The notes under the pieces are model-generated. The model was given only the letters and a program-made list of their open reading frames with translations. It made no database searches and was not told where the DNA came from. The translations under genes and the position numbers were made by a program. Shown piece by piece: positions 1 through 5,539 of a DNA stretch of 10,706 nt (its first letter is position 1; each line of letters starts with the position of its first letter). Source of the stretch: SG8-32-3 sp964514055 (GTDB lineage Archaea; Thermoproteota; Bathyarchaeia; Bathyarchaeales; Bathycorpusculaceae); contig CAZEPB010000040.1 of assembly GCA_964514055.1 (NCBI GenBank), forward strand, positions 1-10,706, in the 5' to 3' direction.

Positions 1-430
1 CCTGCGTCACGTTTGCCAGCAGTTTTAGGTATCGCCGTTCATGGTAAGCTTCCACTTTGGCGACGCTGCGGAAAGTTTGTGCCACATCTCTGAAGCCTTC
101 TTGTTCGGCTACGTCTCCAAAGTTGGGGTAGAGCGTGCCCCACTCAAGTTTCTCTCCTTCTGCTGCAGCCTTCAGGTTTTCCGCTGTCGACGCAATCACG
201 CCTGCAGGGTAAGCAGCGTTTATCTCCACCATTCCACCCTTAAGATGTTTAAAGAACAGTTCTGCGTGCTCCTTCTCGTTGTCAGCGGTCTCTTGAAATA
301 TAGCGGCGATCTGCTCATAGCCTTCCTTTTTGGCTACGCTAGCAAAGAAAGTGTATCGGTTTCTGGCTTGGGATTCGCCTGCAAACGCGGCTAACAGATT
401 TTTCTCTGTTTTACTACCTTTAAAATCCAT
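1..430 (-). CDS. Rubrerythrin (5' part, runs off the window)
   Basis: Non-haem di-iron ferritin-like protein, expected to act as a cytoplasmic peroxidase in oxidative-stress defence. The reverse strand reads MDFKGSKTEKNLLAAFAGES and stays open to the window edge (143 codons seen). The di-iron ligands of the family are visible: E19 in AGESQARNRY, E52 and H55 in ETADNEKEHAE, E93 in AEGEKLEW, and E127/H130 in VEAYHERRY. Family members are usually about 190 residues with a C-terminal rubredoxin Cys4 domain; that part would lie outside the window, so whether it is present cannot be seen. The ATG at 430-428 has an AGGAG Shine-Dalgarno site (443-439). A TATA-like box at 464-477 and a palindrome at 483-495 lie upstream. 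It is divergent from the DNA glycosylase gene. Confidence 0.93.
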   Translation of the reverse strand, partial: MDFKGSKTEKNLLAAFAGESQARNRYTFFASVAKKEGYEQIAAIFQETADNEKEHAELFFKHLKGGMVEINAAYPAGVIASTAENLKAAAEGEKLEWGTLYPNFGDVAEQEGFRDVAQTFRSVAKVEAYHERRYLKLLANVTQ

Positions 431-463
431 AAATACTTCTCCTAATCATTACCGTATTTAGCC

Positions 464-477
464 CTAAAATAAAAACA
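464..477 (-). promoter_or_regulatory. Probable TATA box of the rubrerythrin gene
   Basis: On the minus strand the stretch reads CTGTTTTTATTTTAG. A transcript start about 26 bp downstream would fall near 445, giving a leader of about 15 nt that contains the AGGAG site. Assigned by composition and spacing only. Confidence 0.45.
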
Positions 478-482
478 GTTCC

Positions 483-495
483 CCGCAAGTTGCGG
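483..495. promoter_or_regulatory. 13-bp palindrome, candidate operator before rubrerythrin
   Basis: CCGCAAGTTGCGG is a perfect 6-bp inverted repeat around one central base. It lies about 6 bp upstream of the proposed rubrerythrin TATA box, where an archaeal transcription factor could act. The central spacer is too short for a stable RNA hairpin, so a protein-binding DNA site is the more natural reading. The factor is unknown. Confidence 0.4.
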
Positions 496-632
496 CTTTT
501 GGTGCTTAAAACTACTGTGCTCTCGGAGACTACCCCCTCCCTTTTAAATAGATTGAATTTCAGCGGTAAACTGCTGTTTGCGCTTTTGCGCCTGCTCTTA
601 TTGCGTATGGTGCGATGGTTATTTTGGGTGTC

Positions 633-643
633 GTTTTTATTTC
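633..643 (+). promoter_or_regulatory. Probable TATA box of the DNA glycosylase gene
   Basis: GTTTTTATTTC is an AT-rich box. Counting about 26 bp forward puts transcription start near 664, immediately before an AGGTG Shine-Dalgarno-like site (664-668) and a TTG start at 680. The rest of the 431-679 gap holds another AT-rich stretch (TTTTAAATAG near 542-551) that could be a second promoter in either direction; no gene is supported there. Confidence 0.4.
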
Positions 644-679
644 AGTATCGCTTGAAATACGCGAGGTGTTAGGTTTAGT

Positions 680-1633
680 TTGAACTTGAAGGAAGCGTAC
701 TCCTTTGAGGTTAAGGCGGTTCCGCCGTACAGTTTTGAGCTTACGGTGCATAAGCCTGCGGGTTGGTGGTGGTCCACACCTGCTGAAGTCTTCGAGAGTG
801 CCACGTGCTGGACTGCAATGCGGTTCAGGAACACGCTTTTAGGGTTAAAACTGGAATCCACGGGAACGCTGCAAAAGCCCAGAGTGCAATGCACCATATT
901 CTCGAAAGCAGAACTCAGCCGCGTAGAAAAGCAAGATATCGCATGCATGTTAAGAAGAGCCTTAAGAACCGAAGAGGACCTAACCGAATTCTACAAGCTC
1001 GCCAGAAAAGACGAAATCTTGAGTGCCGTAGTCAAAGACCTGTATGGAATGCGCACGGTGGCGTGGCCAGAACTGTTTCCCGCGCTGATTTTAGCTGTAA
1101 CGCTGCAGATGGCACCCATGAAAAGAAGCAACCAGATGATGGAGCTGCTGATAGCTAATTTCGGAGACCAAGCCCGTTTTGACGGAAAAACCATACGTTA
1201 CTGGCCGTCCCCAGAAAGGATAGCGAATTCCACGATTGAAGAGTTGAAGTCAAAGGCTAAACTCGGCTACAGAGCAGCAAACCTCATAGCCATCGCAAAA
1301 GCGTTACAACAGGGCTTTCCAACAATGGATGACTTCTGGGCAATAGGTTTTGAGGAAGCAAAGAAAAAGCTCTTGACCCTGCGGGGAATAGGCGATTACT
1401 CAGCAGACATCGTGGTGCCGGGCATGGGCTTCCCGATTGACGTGTGGAGCGCCAAAATCTTCCACGTCCTTTTCTTCGGCAAGGAGCCCGAAAACCCACG
1501 TAAAGCGATTCCTGCTCTCAAGCAGACGGCGGAAGAGCGTTGGGGGAAATGGAGCGGTTACGCTTTCGCTTACGTTTTAAACGACCTGCCCAAACTGTCA
1601 AAAAGAATAGGCGTTGACCTGACTCAATTCTGA
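680..1633 (+). CDS. HhH-GPD family DNA glycosylase (AlkA/OGG-like)
   Basis: Base-excision-repair enzyme predicted to cut the N-glycosidic bond of damaged bases. The 317-residue protein has an AlkA/OGG-type N-terminal part (PAGWWWSTPAEVFE, residues 26-39) and a C-terminal helix-hairpin-helix: LTLRGIGDYSADIV around 232-245, followed by PIDVWSAKIF with the family's catalytic aspartate at D254. The position that holds the Schiff-base lysine in bifunctional OGG1-type enzymes is Y240 here, so a monofunctional AlkA-type reaction is more likely than a lyase. No Cys4 iron-sulfur motif is seen. The start is a TTG, the first possible start after an in-frame stop at 653-655; the next Met is residue 47, inside the N-terminal domain. 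Damage specificity cannot be assigned from sequence alone. Confidence 0.85.
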   Translation: MNLKEAYSFEVKAVPPYSFELTVHKPAGWWWSTPAEVFESATCWTAMRFRNTLLGLKLESTGTLQKPRVQCTIFSKAELSRVEKQDIACMLRRALRTEEDLTEFYKLARKDEILSAVVKDLYGMRTVAWPELFPALILAVTLQMAPMKRSNQMMELLIANFGDQARFDGKTIRYWPSPERIANSTIEELKSKAKLGYRAANLIAIAKALQQGFPTMDDFWAIGFEEAKKKLLTLRGIGDYSADIVVPGMGFPIDVWSAKIFHVLFFGKEPENPRKAIPALKQTAEERWGKWSGYAFAYVLNDLPKLSKRIGVDLTQF

Positions 1634-1699
1634 TTTTTAAACCAGTTTTAGTAATAACGCTGAAGGCTTACTGAGAACGCGTTGTAGCTTGTATTAACG

Positions 1700-1707
1700 C
1701 TTATATC
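1700..1707 (+). promoter_or_regulatory. Probable TATA box of the ABC exporter operon
   Basis: CTTATATC lies just before the first ATG (1711). A start site about 26 bp downstream would fall near 1729-1732, after that ATG and just before a GAGGAA Shine-Dalgarno site (1732-1737) that serves the ATG at 1747. This spacing supports translation from 1747. Confidence 0.45.
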
Positions 1708-1710
1708 CTT

Positions 1711-2727
1711 ATGGATGAAATTAAACATGTCGAGGAAATTCTGCAGATGGAACTAGCTATCGAAACCAGTGGCTTAACCAAAAGATATGGCCAACTTACC
1801 GCAGTGGACAAGCTAGACTTAAAGGTTAAACGAAACACGGTTCACGGTTTTTTAGGTCCAAACGGCGCGGGAAAGACCACAACCATAAAAATTCTCGTGG
1901 GACTGTTAAAGCCTAACGAAGGCACCGTTAAGGTTCTCGGACAGGAACTACACGGAGGCAAAAACAAAAGCTTCCTCCAATTTTTCTACGAACAAGCAGA
2001 CAGCAGATTACGAATTGGCTACATGCCTGAGCTCCCAAAATTCCCGAAACACCTGAAAGGCTCGGAACTGCTGGACATTTACGGGCGAATGTACGGCATG
2101 ACCGAACAGCAGCGCAAAGAGCAGATACCCAAACTGGTGGAGTTGGTGGGGCTTAAAGGCAGAGAAAACGACTTAATAGGCGAATACAGCAAAGGCATGC
2201 AGCAACGCATAGGCATCGCACAGACTCTTCTGAATGACCCTGAACTGGTCATTTTGGACGAGCCAAGCCTAGGTTTAGACCCTGTCGGCATGGTGGAAGT
2301 AAGAGAGGTCGTAAAGGAAATAGCTAAACAAGGTAGAACCGTTTTCGTCTCCTCCCACCTGCTGTTTGAGGTTGAACACATCTGCACCCACGTTACAATA
2401 ATCAACCGGGGTAAGGCGTTGGTTTCAGACACTCTCCAAAAGGTTTCGGGAATGCTTGCAGGACCCTCAATGCTGCATGTGGAAGTCGCCAAAATGTCGA
2501 ACACGGTTGTCAACGCCGTAAAGAAGCTGCCTTTTGTTTCAAGCGTGGTGCAGACGGGCAACACTTTAAGAATTCAGATGGCGAAACACGAGGACAAACG
2601 CGCTCAAGTGTCCCAAGAAATAACTCGGTCAGGAGGAATCATTGTAGCTATGAGCCAGAAAGCGTCAAACCTTGAAGACGTTTTCATACAGCTCATCAGC
2701 AAAGATCAAGGAGGAAAACCACAGTGA
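1711..2727 (+). CDS. ABC-2 type exporter, ATP-binding protein
   Basis: Cytoplasmic ATPase that powers the membrane partner encoded directly downstream. In the 338-residue reading the full motif set is present: Walker A GPNGAGKTT (49-57), GYMPE in the Q-loop region (103-107, the usual variant of ABC-2 drug/Na+ exporters), signature YSKGMQQR (159-166), Walker B LVILDE (179-184), D-loop region and H-loop H216 (SSHLLFE). A C-terminal extension of about 90 residues follows, as is common in this subfamily. The longest reading starts at 1711, but the ATG at 1747 (residue 13, MELAIETSGLTKRYG) is better supported: GAGGAA lies 9 nt upstream and the TATA-like box is at 1700. The stop overlaps the permease start (GTGA). 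Substrate is unknown. Confidence 0.93.
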   Translation: MDEIKHVEEILQMELAIETSGLTKRYGQLTAVDKLDLKVKRNTVHGFLGPNGAGKTTTIKILVGLLKPNEGTVKVLGQELHGGKNKSFLQFFYEQADSRLRIGYMPELPKFPKHLKGSELLDIYGRMYGMTEQQRKEQIPKLVELVGLKGRENDLIGEYSKGMQQRIGIAQTLLNDPELVILDEPSLGLDPVGMVEVREVVKEIAKQGRTVFVSSHLLFEVEHICTHVTIINRGKALVSDTLQKVSGMLAGPSMLHVEVAKMSNTVVNAVKKLPFVSSVVQTGNTLRIQMAKHEDKRAQVSQEITRSGGIIVAMSQKASNLEDVFIQLISKDQGGKPQ

Positions 2728-3677
2728 CCGCAACCAGAACGAACACGGGAAGACCTCGTCCCAGCTGGTTCATCCGTTTCTGGGCGGTCGTAAGATATGA
2801 AATGCTCTGGAACATACGTAAGAAGAAATTCATAGGCGTCGTAATAATCGCATTCATATTCGCCACCTTAGCCTGGCTTTTGCCCGTCGTCCTCAGCGCC
2901 ACCACCGACCAAATCATCAACGCAAACCCAGACTACGCCGTCACCTTCACCATCCCCGCTTTCGGCATGTTCCTGTTCGCCCTCATAACCGCAATGAACA
3001 GCATCTCAACCGAATTCGAAAGCGGCACAATTGTCCCCCTCCTCACAAAACCCGTTTCGAGAACCATGGTTTTCCTAGGCAAGCTGTTCGCCGCCTTCAT
3101 CATCATCTTGGTCACCTATACGATACTCTTCGTGTACGTAGTCATCGGCGGAGCACTCGTCTACGGTCCCCAAAACAACCTCCACCTTGTACCTCTCGGG
3201 CTCCTTGGAAACATACTAAGCACCTTCGTTTGGATAGCGATAATCCTAGCCGCAGGAGCTCTCTCAAAAAGCACAATCATATCGACCCTAGTGGCTTTAG
3301 GCTTCTTCATAGGCATCCTCTTCGCCGCGCCCATAGTGTCCCTCTTCGCGGGGCCCTCACCAGCCCTGAACTACGTGCCTGGAAGCGGAGCCGCCGGAGC
3401 CATGCTCACCACGCAAGGACTAATAACCGTAGCAGGCGGAACCGACAACATCGGCGCCAACCTGATAAACTACGCGCTTTACCCTTCAGCCAACGTCAAT
3501 TTCAACAGGACAAGCGTTGATATTCAAGGTGGTCAGCTAAACATGACTCAAACATTCTCCTACGCTGAACCAATATCACTAATAACAGCCAGGTCGGTTG
3601 CCACGGCAGCGACGTACACCGTTGTCTTCTTCGTAATCGCGTGGGTCGCGTTTAAACGGGCACAAGTACTTGAATAG
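2724..3677 (+). CDS. ABC-2 type exporter, permease
   Basis: Membrane component of the exporter. The GTG start overlaps the ATPase stop by 4 nt, which indicates translational coupling. The 317-residue protein has a basic cytoplasmic N-terminus, then about six hydrophobic segments: about 38-59, 78-93, 119-146, 157-180, 186-208 and 293-311. The loop EFESGTIVPLLTKPVSR (97-113) matches the E..SGT...L..P signature of ABC-2 permeases. A long, mostly polar and Gly/Ala-rich stretch (about 209-285) between the last two segments is probably extracytoplasmic. The protein ends with a positive tail (FKRAQVLE), fitting a cytoplasmic C-terminus. The likely complex is two ATPases plus two permeases; the substrate cannot be deduced. 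Confidence 0.9.
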   Translation: MTATRTNTGRPRPSWFIRFWAVVRYEMLWNIRKKKFIGVVIIAFIFATLAWLLPVVLSATTDQIINANPDYAVTFTIPAFGMFLFALITAMNSISTEFESGTIVPLLTKPVSRTMVFLGKLFAAFIIILVTYTILFVYVVIGGALVYGPQNNLHLVPLGLLGNILSTFVWIAIILAAGALSKSTIISTLVALGFFIGILFAAPIVSLFAGPSPALNYVPGSGAAGAMLTTQGLITVAGGTDNIGANLINYALYPSANVNFNRTSVDIQGGQLNMTQTFSYAEPISLITARSVATAATYTVVFFVIAWVAFKRAQVLE

Positions 3678-3688
3678 CACATCAGCTT

Positions 3689-3712
3689 AAAGGACAGAAG
3701 CTTCGTCCTTTT
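3689..3712 (+). terminator. Hairpin terminator after the ABC exporter operon
   Basis: AAAGGAC (3689-3695) pairs with GTCCTTT (3705-3711) around a 9-nt loop that itself holds GAAGCTTC. A short T-run (3709-3712) and further pyrimidines follow. It lies 12 nt after the permease stop. Confidence 0.5.
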
Positions 3713-3754
3713 CCCGTTTCGCTGCCTTTGCCGAAAGACTGAAGTGTCTTGGAG

Positions 3755-3773
3755 CCTCTAATATGTTTGGAGG
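3755..3773 (+). promoter_or_regulatory. Hairpin masking the dodecin Shine-Dalgarno site
   Basis: CCTCTAA (3755-3761) can pair with TTGGAGG (3767-3773) across a 5-nt loop TATGT, giving 7 bp with one G-U pair; a flanking G3754-T3774 wobble could extend it. The 3' arm contains GGAGG, the ribosome site 7-9 nt before the dodecin ATG. In RNA this would block initiation unless melted or bound. Predicted by eye; no obvious TATA box is seen upstream, so the actual 5' end is uncertain. Confidence 0.35.
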
Positions 3774-3782
3774 TGTAGGTTT

Positions 3783-3983
3783 ATGGTCGTGAAGATAATC
3801 CAGTTAATCGGCAGTTCAGCAGAGGGCTGGCAAGAGGCAACCCAAAACGCTATTGATGAAGCAGCTAGAACCGTGAAAAACATTAAGAGCGTTCATGTGA
3901 AGCGTTGCACAGCGAAAGTGAAAGATAACAAGATTGTGGAGTACCGTGCGGTCGTCAACGTTGCGTTTGTGGTAGCCAGATAA
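3783..3983 (+). CDS. Dodecin family protein, probably not flavin-binding
   Basis: Small protein (66 residues) with the dodecin pattern: MVVKIIQLIGSS, then the helix WQEATQNAIDEAARTV and strands up to VEYRAVVNVAFVV. Dodecins form hollow dodecamers. Classic flavin-storing dodecins have a tryptophan in the DWFEV/VWAEV strand and a glutamine in the last strand. Aligning by eye, those positions are S36 and R55 here. The pattern (SW in the first helix, YR in the last strand) resembles what I recall of the calcium dodecin/SecE2 subgroup, so flavin storage is doubtful. The ATG has GGAGGTG (3769-3775) 7 nt upstream, inside a possible hairpin. It appears monocistronic, between the exporter terminator and a convergent CDGSH gene. 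Confidence 0.88.
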   Translation: MVVKIIQLIGSSAEGWQEATQNAIDEAARTVKNIKSVHVKRCTAKVKDNKIVEYRAVVNVAFVVAR

Positions 3984-4091
3984 AAGGGTTGCAGGTCATA
4001 ACAGCGCCAGCGTAAGCTCCTTCTGGTGAGGTTAAACCTTCAACAGATTCAATAATCGCAAGTATCTCTCAAACGGCTGGCTCCATTGATT

Positions 4092-4823
4092 TCACTCGGT
4101 ATGCACCTTTTCCACAGTCTCTGCCTCAGGATAGTGGCTGCTGTCACAGAAAGGCTTATTCTTGGATTTCCCACAACGGCAAAGCGTAACGCGATTGCGC
4201 ACTCTATAAGGTTTGCCGTCGGCAGATTCAACTGGAACCCCACCGCGCACCCAGATTGGACCGCTCACTCCCATGGCGGGGTCTTCAATCAACCCGATTG
4301 ACTTGGCAAAATTGGGTTCAACTTTCTTTCGGGTTTTTTTATCCAGGACAACTAAGCGACCAGAAGGGCAGTCACAAGTTTCCTCTATTGCTATCCGCTT
4401 TTTTTCTGGGTCACTCGATGCTGGGACGAGATTCCAGATTCCGCCTGCCCTGTGACAGAAGCGCGCTGAAGCGCACAGTTCTTCAATGTCGTCCAGTTTC
4501 AGTGCGGGACCGTCTATTAGTTTGGGTTGGTTGAGGTATTCTTCTTTCCTGGCTGTTTCGGTTCCGTCAAAGCCAACCTTCATGTGTGTTCCATCACAGA
4601 ACGGCTTATTCTTAGACTGCCCGCAACGGCAAAGGGCGCATTTTTCTTGCAGCGGATACTTAGTGCTTGGCTGCCATTCAGTGGCAGTTCCATCGGAGTC
4701 TGCGAGGATTACCTGTTTTTGGATGGGAATTCCGCCATAAATTAGGTAAGGTCCGTCTTTGCTTACCTTAATCTTCGCCACGTTTTTTGGCTGTGCCTTT
4801 GCGTTTTCTTTTTTCGGTTTCAT
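4092..4823 (-). CDS. Twin-CDGSH iron-sulfur protein
   Basis: Predicted redox or Fe-S transfer protein of 243 residues with three metal-binding blocks. Block 1 is CDGSH: C65, C67, C76, H80 in CRCGQSKNKPFCDGTH. The middle block has C117, C123, H124 and C150, C152 (CASARFCH ... CDCPSG), a layout like the Fer4_19 iron-sulfur domain often found next to CDGSH motifs. Block 3 is CDGSH: C215, C217, C226, H230 in CRCGKSKNKPFCDSSH, with Ser in place of the usual Gly. Each CDGSH block is expected to hold a 2Fe-2S cluster with 3Cys-1His ligation. No signal peptide or membrane segment is seen. AAGGAAA (4841-4835) precedes the ATG by 11 nt. The gene starts 47 bp after the stop of the gene at 4871-5230, so the two probably form an operon. 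Confidence 0.9.
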   Translation of the reverse strand: MKPKKENAKAQPKNVAKIKVSKDGPYLIYGGIPIQKQVILADSDGTATEWQPSTKYPLQEKCALCRCGQSKNKPFCDGTHMKVGFDGTETARKEEYLNQPKLIDGPALKLDDIEELCASARFCHRAGGIWNLVPASSDPEKKRIAIEETCDCPSGRLVVLDKKTRKKVEPNFAKSIGLIEDPAMGVSGPIWVRGGVPVESADGKPYRVRNRVTLCRCGKSKNKPFCDSSHYPEAETVEKVHTE

Positions 4824-4870
4824 AGCTCAATGGGTTTCCTTGATAATCAAAATTAGGTGGGTTGTGCGTG

Positions 4871-5230
4871 TTATTCAGTATTTTTATGGTTACTTAATTG
4901 TTTCGACAAAGCCTCAAAGAACAAATCAATGCGGTGCGTTGTCCGTCCAAAATCAGCTATAGAGGTGATTGTGGTAACTGGCGTCTCCGCCGTCACCGTG
5001 ACTCTCGCGGTTTTCTTGTCCACGGGCACCGCGTCGATTCGGAGTACTGAGCTGTATGCCATGAAACCCGCTTTCGTCTTGGCTTTAACATGGTGCGCTG
5101 CGTCGTCAACTTCGTCTACCGTCCATTCTAGGCTGGTAAGAGCCTTGGGGATAGCCCTCCAAATCTTGGGTAGAGGATAGTCTATTTCGAATGTTTCCTT
5201 CTCTTTCCGTAAATAAGCCATGTAGTGCAC
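4871..5230 (-). CDS. Small conserved-looking protein, possible SRPBCC-like fold
   Basis: Unrecognised protein of 119 residues, or 116 if started at the ATG at 5221. It reads as alternating helix and strands: an N-terminal strand (ETFEIDYPL), a helix (KIWRAIPKALTSL), several strands (WTVDEVDDAAHHVKAKT, FMAYSSVLRIDAVPV, ARVTVTAETP) and a C-terminal helix (THRIDLFFEALSKQLSNHK). This order resembles START/SRPBCC-type or lipoprotein-like small domains, but I see no diagnostic motif and no signal peptide or cysteines. The GTG at 5230 has AAGGA (5241-5237) 6 nt upstream; the ATG at 5221 is 15 nt away, so GTG is slightly preferred. It is probably the first gene of an operon with the CDGSH protein. 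Confidence 0.65.
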   Translation of the reverse strand: MHYMAYLRKEKETFEIDYPLPKIWRAIPKALTSLEWTVDEVDDAAHHVKAKTKAGFMAYSSVLRIDAVPVDKKTARVTVTAETPVTTITSIADFGRTTHRIDLFFEALSKQLSNHKNTE

Positions 5231-5262
5231 TCTTATTCCTTAGGTGCCTTATGCTTAAACTG

Positions 5263-5276
5263 TTTATCTATATTAA
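5263..5276 (-). promoter_or_regulatory. Probable TATA box of the SRPBCC-like/CDGSH operon
   Basis: The minus strand reads TTAATATAGATAAA. A start about 26 bp downstream would be near 5243-5245, leaving a leader of about 13 nt with AAGGA before the GTG at 5230. Confidence 0.45.
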
Positions 5277-5539
5277 GGGAGGTGTGCTTTTCTCTTCTTC
5301 CGCAAAAGAAGCATGAGCCAAGTTTTTTGCACAAATTAGCAATTTTGAAAAGGATTAAGGAGGGATGGAAGGTGAAAGGCTAAGCCCCGTTCTGAGCCTT
5401 CCCCTTTCCGTTATGATTACATAGAAGAGCAGGGTATAAAAGGCGTATTTCAGGTATCGCAATATATCCTACAGTAAAAGTGGGGAGCTTAACTCCCTTC
5501 CGCAACGAAAGGAAGTCTACCGCAACAGTTTGAAAGGGC
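5277..5539. other. Intergenic stretch, no supported gene
   Basis: It separates two minus-strand transcription units. It contains a plus-strand TATAAAA (about 5434-5440) with no gene after it, a purine-rich patch with an imperfect inverted repeat of GGAAGG/CTTTCC type (about 5367-5409), and two small hairpins near 5483-5516 annotated separately. A 19-codon ORF from the ATG at 5365 has AAGGAGG almost touching it and is not convincing. No C/D-box or tRNA-like fold was found by eye. Confidence 0.5.
5482..5516 (-). terminator. Possible tandem-hairpin terminator of the DUF4332-like gene
   Basis: Two short inverted repeats lie 25-60 nt after the stop of the gene at 5540-6757. The first is CTTCC/GGAAG around a 9-nt loop; the second is GGGAG/CTCCC around TTAAG. 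On the minus strand the second is followed by CCACTTTTA, a short U-run. The arms are only 5 bp, so this is tentative. Confidence 0.3.

Noticed and set aside
41..394. 117-codon plus-strand frame at the left edge
   Set aside because: It is the antisense shadow of the rubrerythrin gene, whose di-iron ligands identify the true strand.
490..672. 60-codon plus-strand frame before the glycosylase
   Set aside because: It starts on a TTG in the rubrerythrin/glycosylase promoter region, has no ribosome site and translates to a low-complexity Leu/Arg-rich sequence.
2079..2564. 161-codon minus-strand frame
   Set aside because: Antisense to the ABC ATPase, which has all nucleotide-binding motifs.
5365..5424. 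19-codon ORF with AAGGAGG in front
   Set aside because: The SD site almost touches the ATG, too close to be used, and the peptide has no features.
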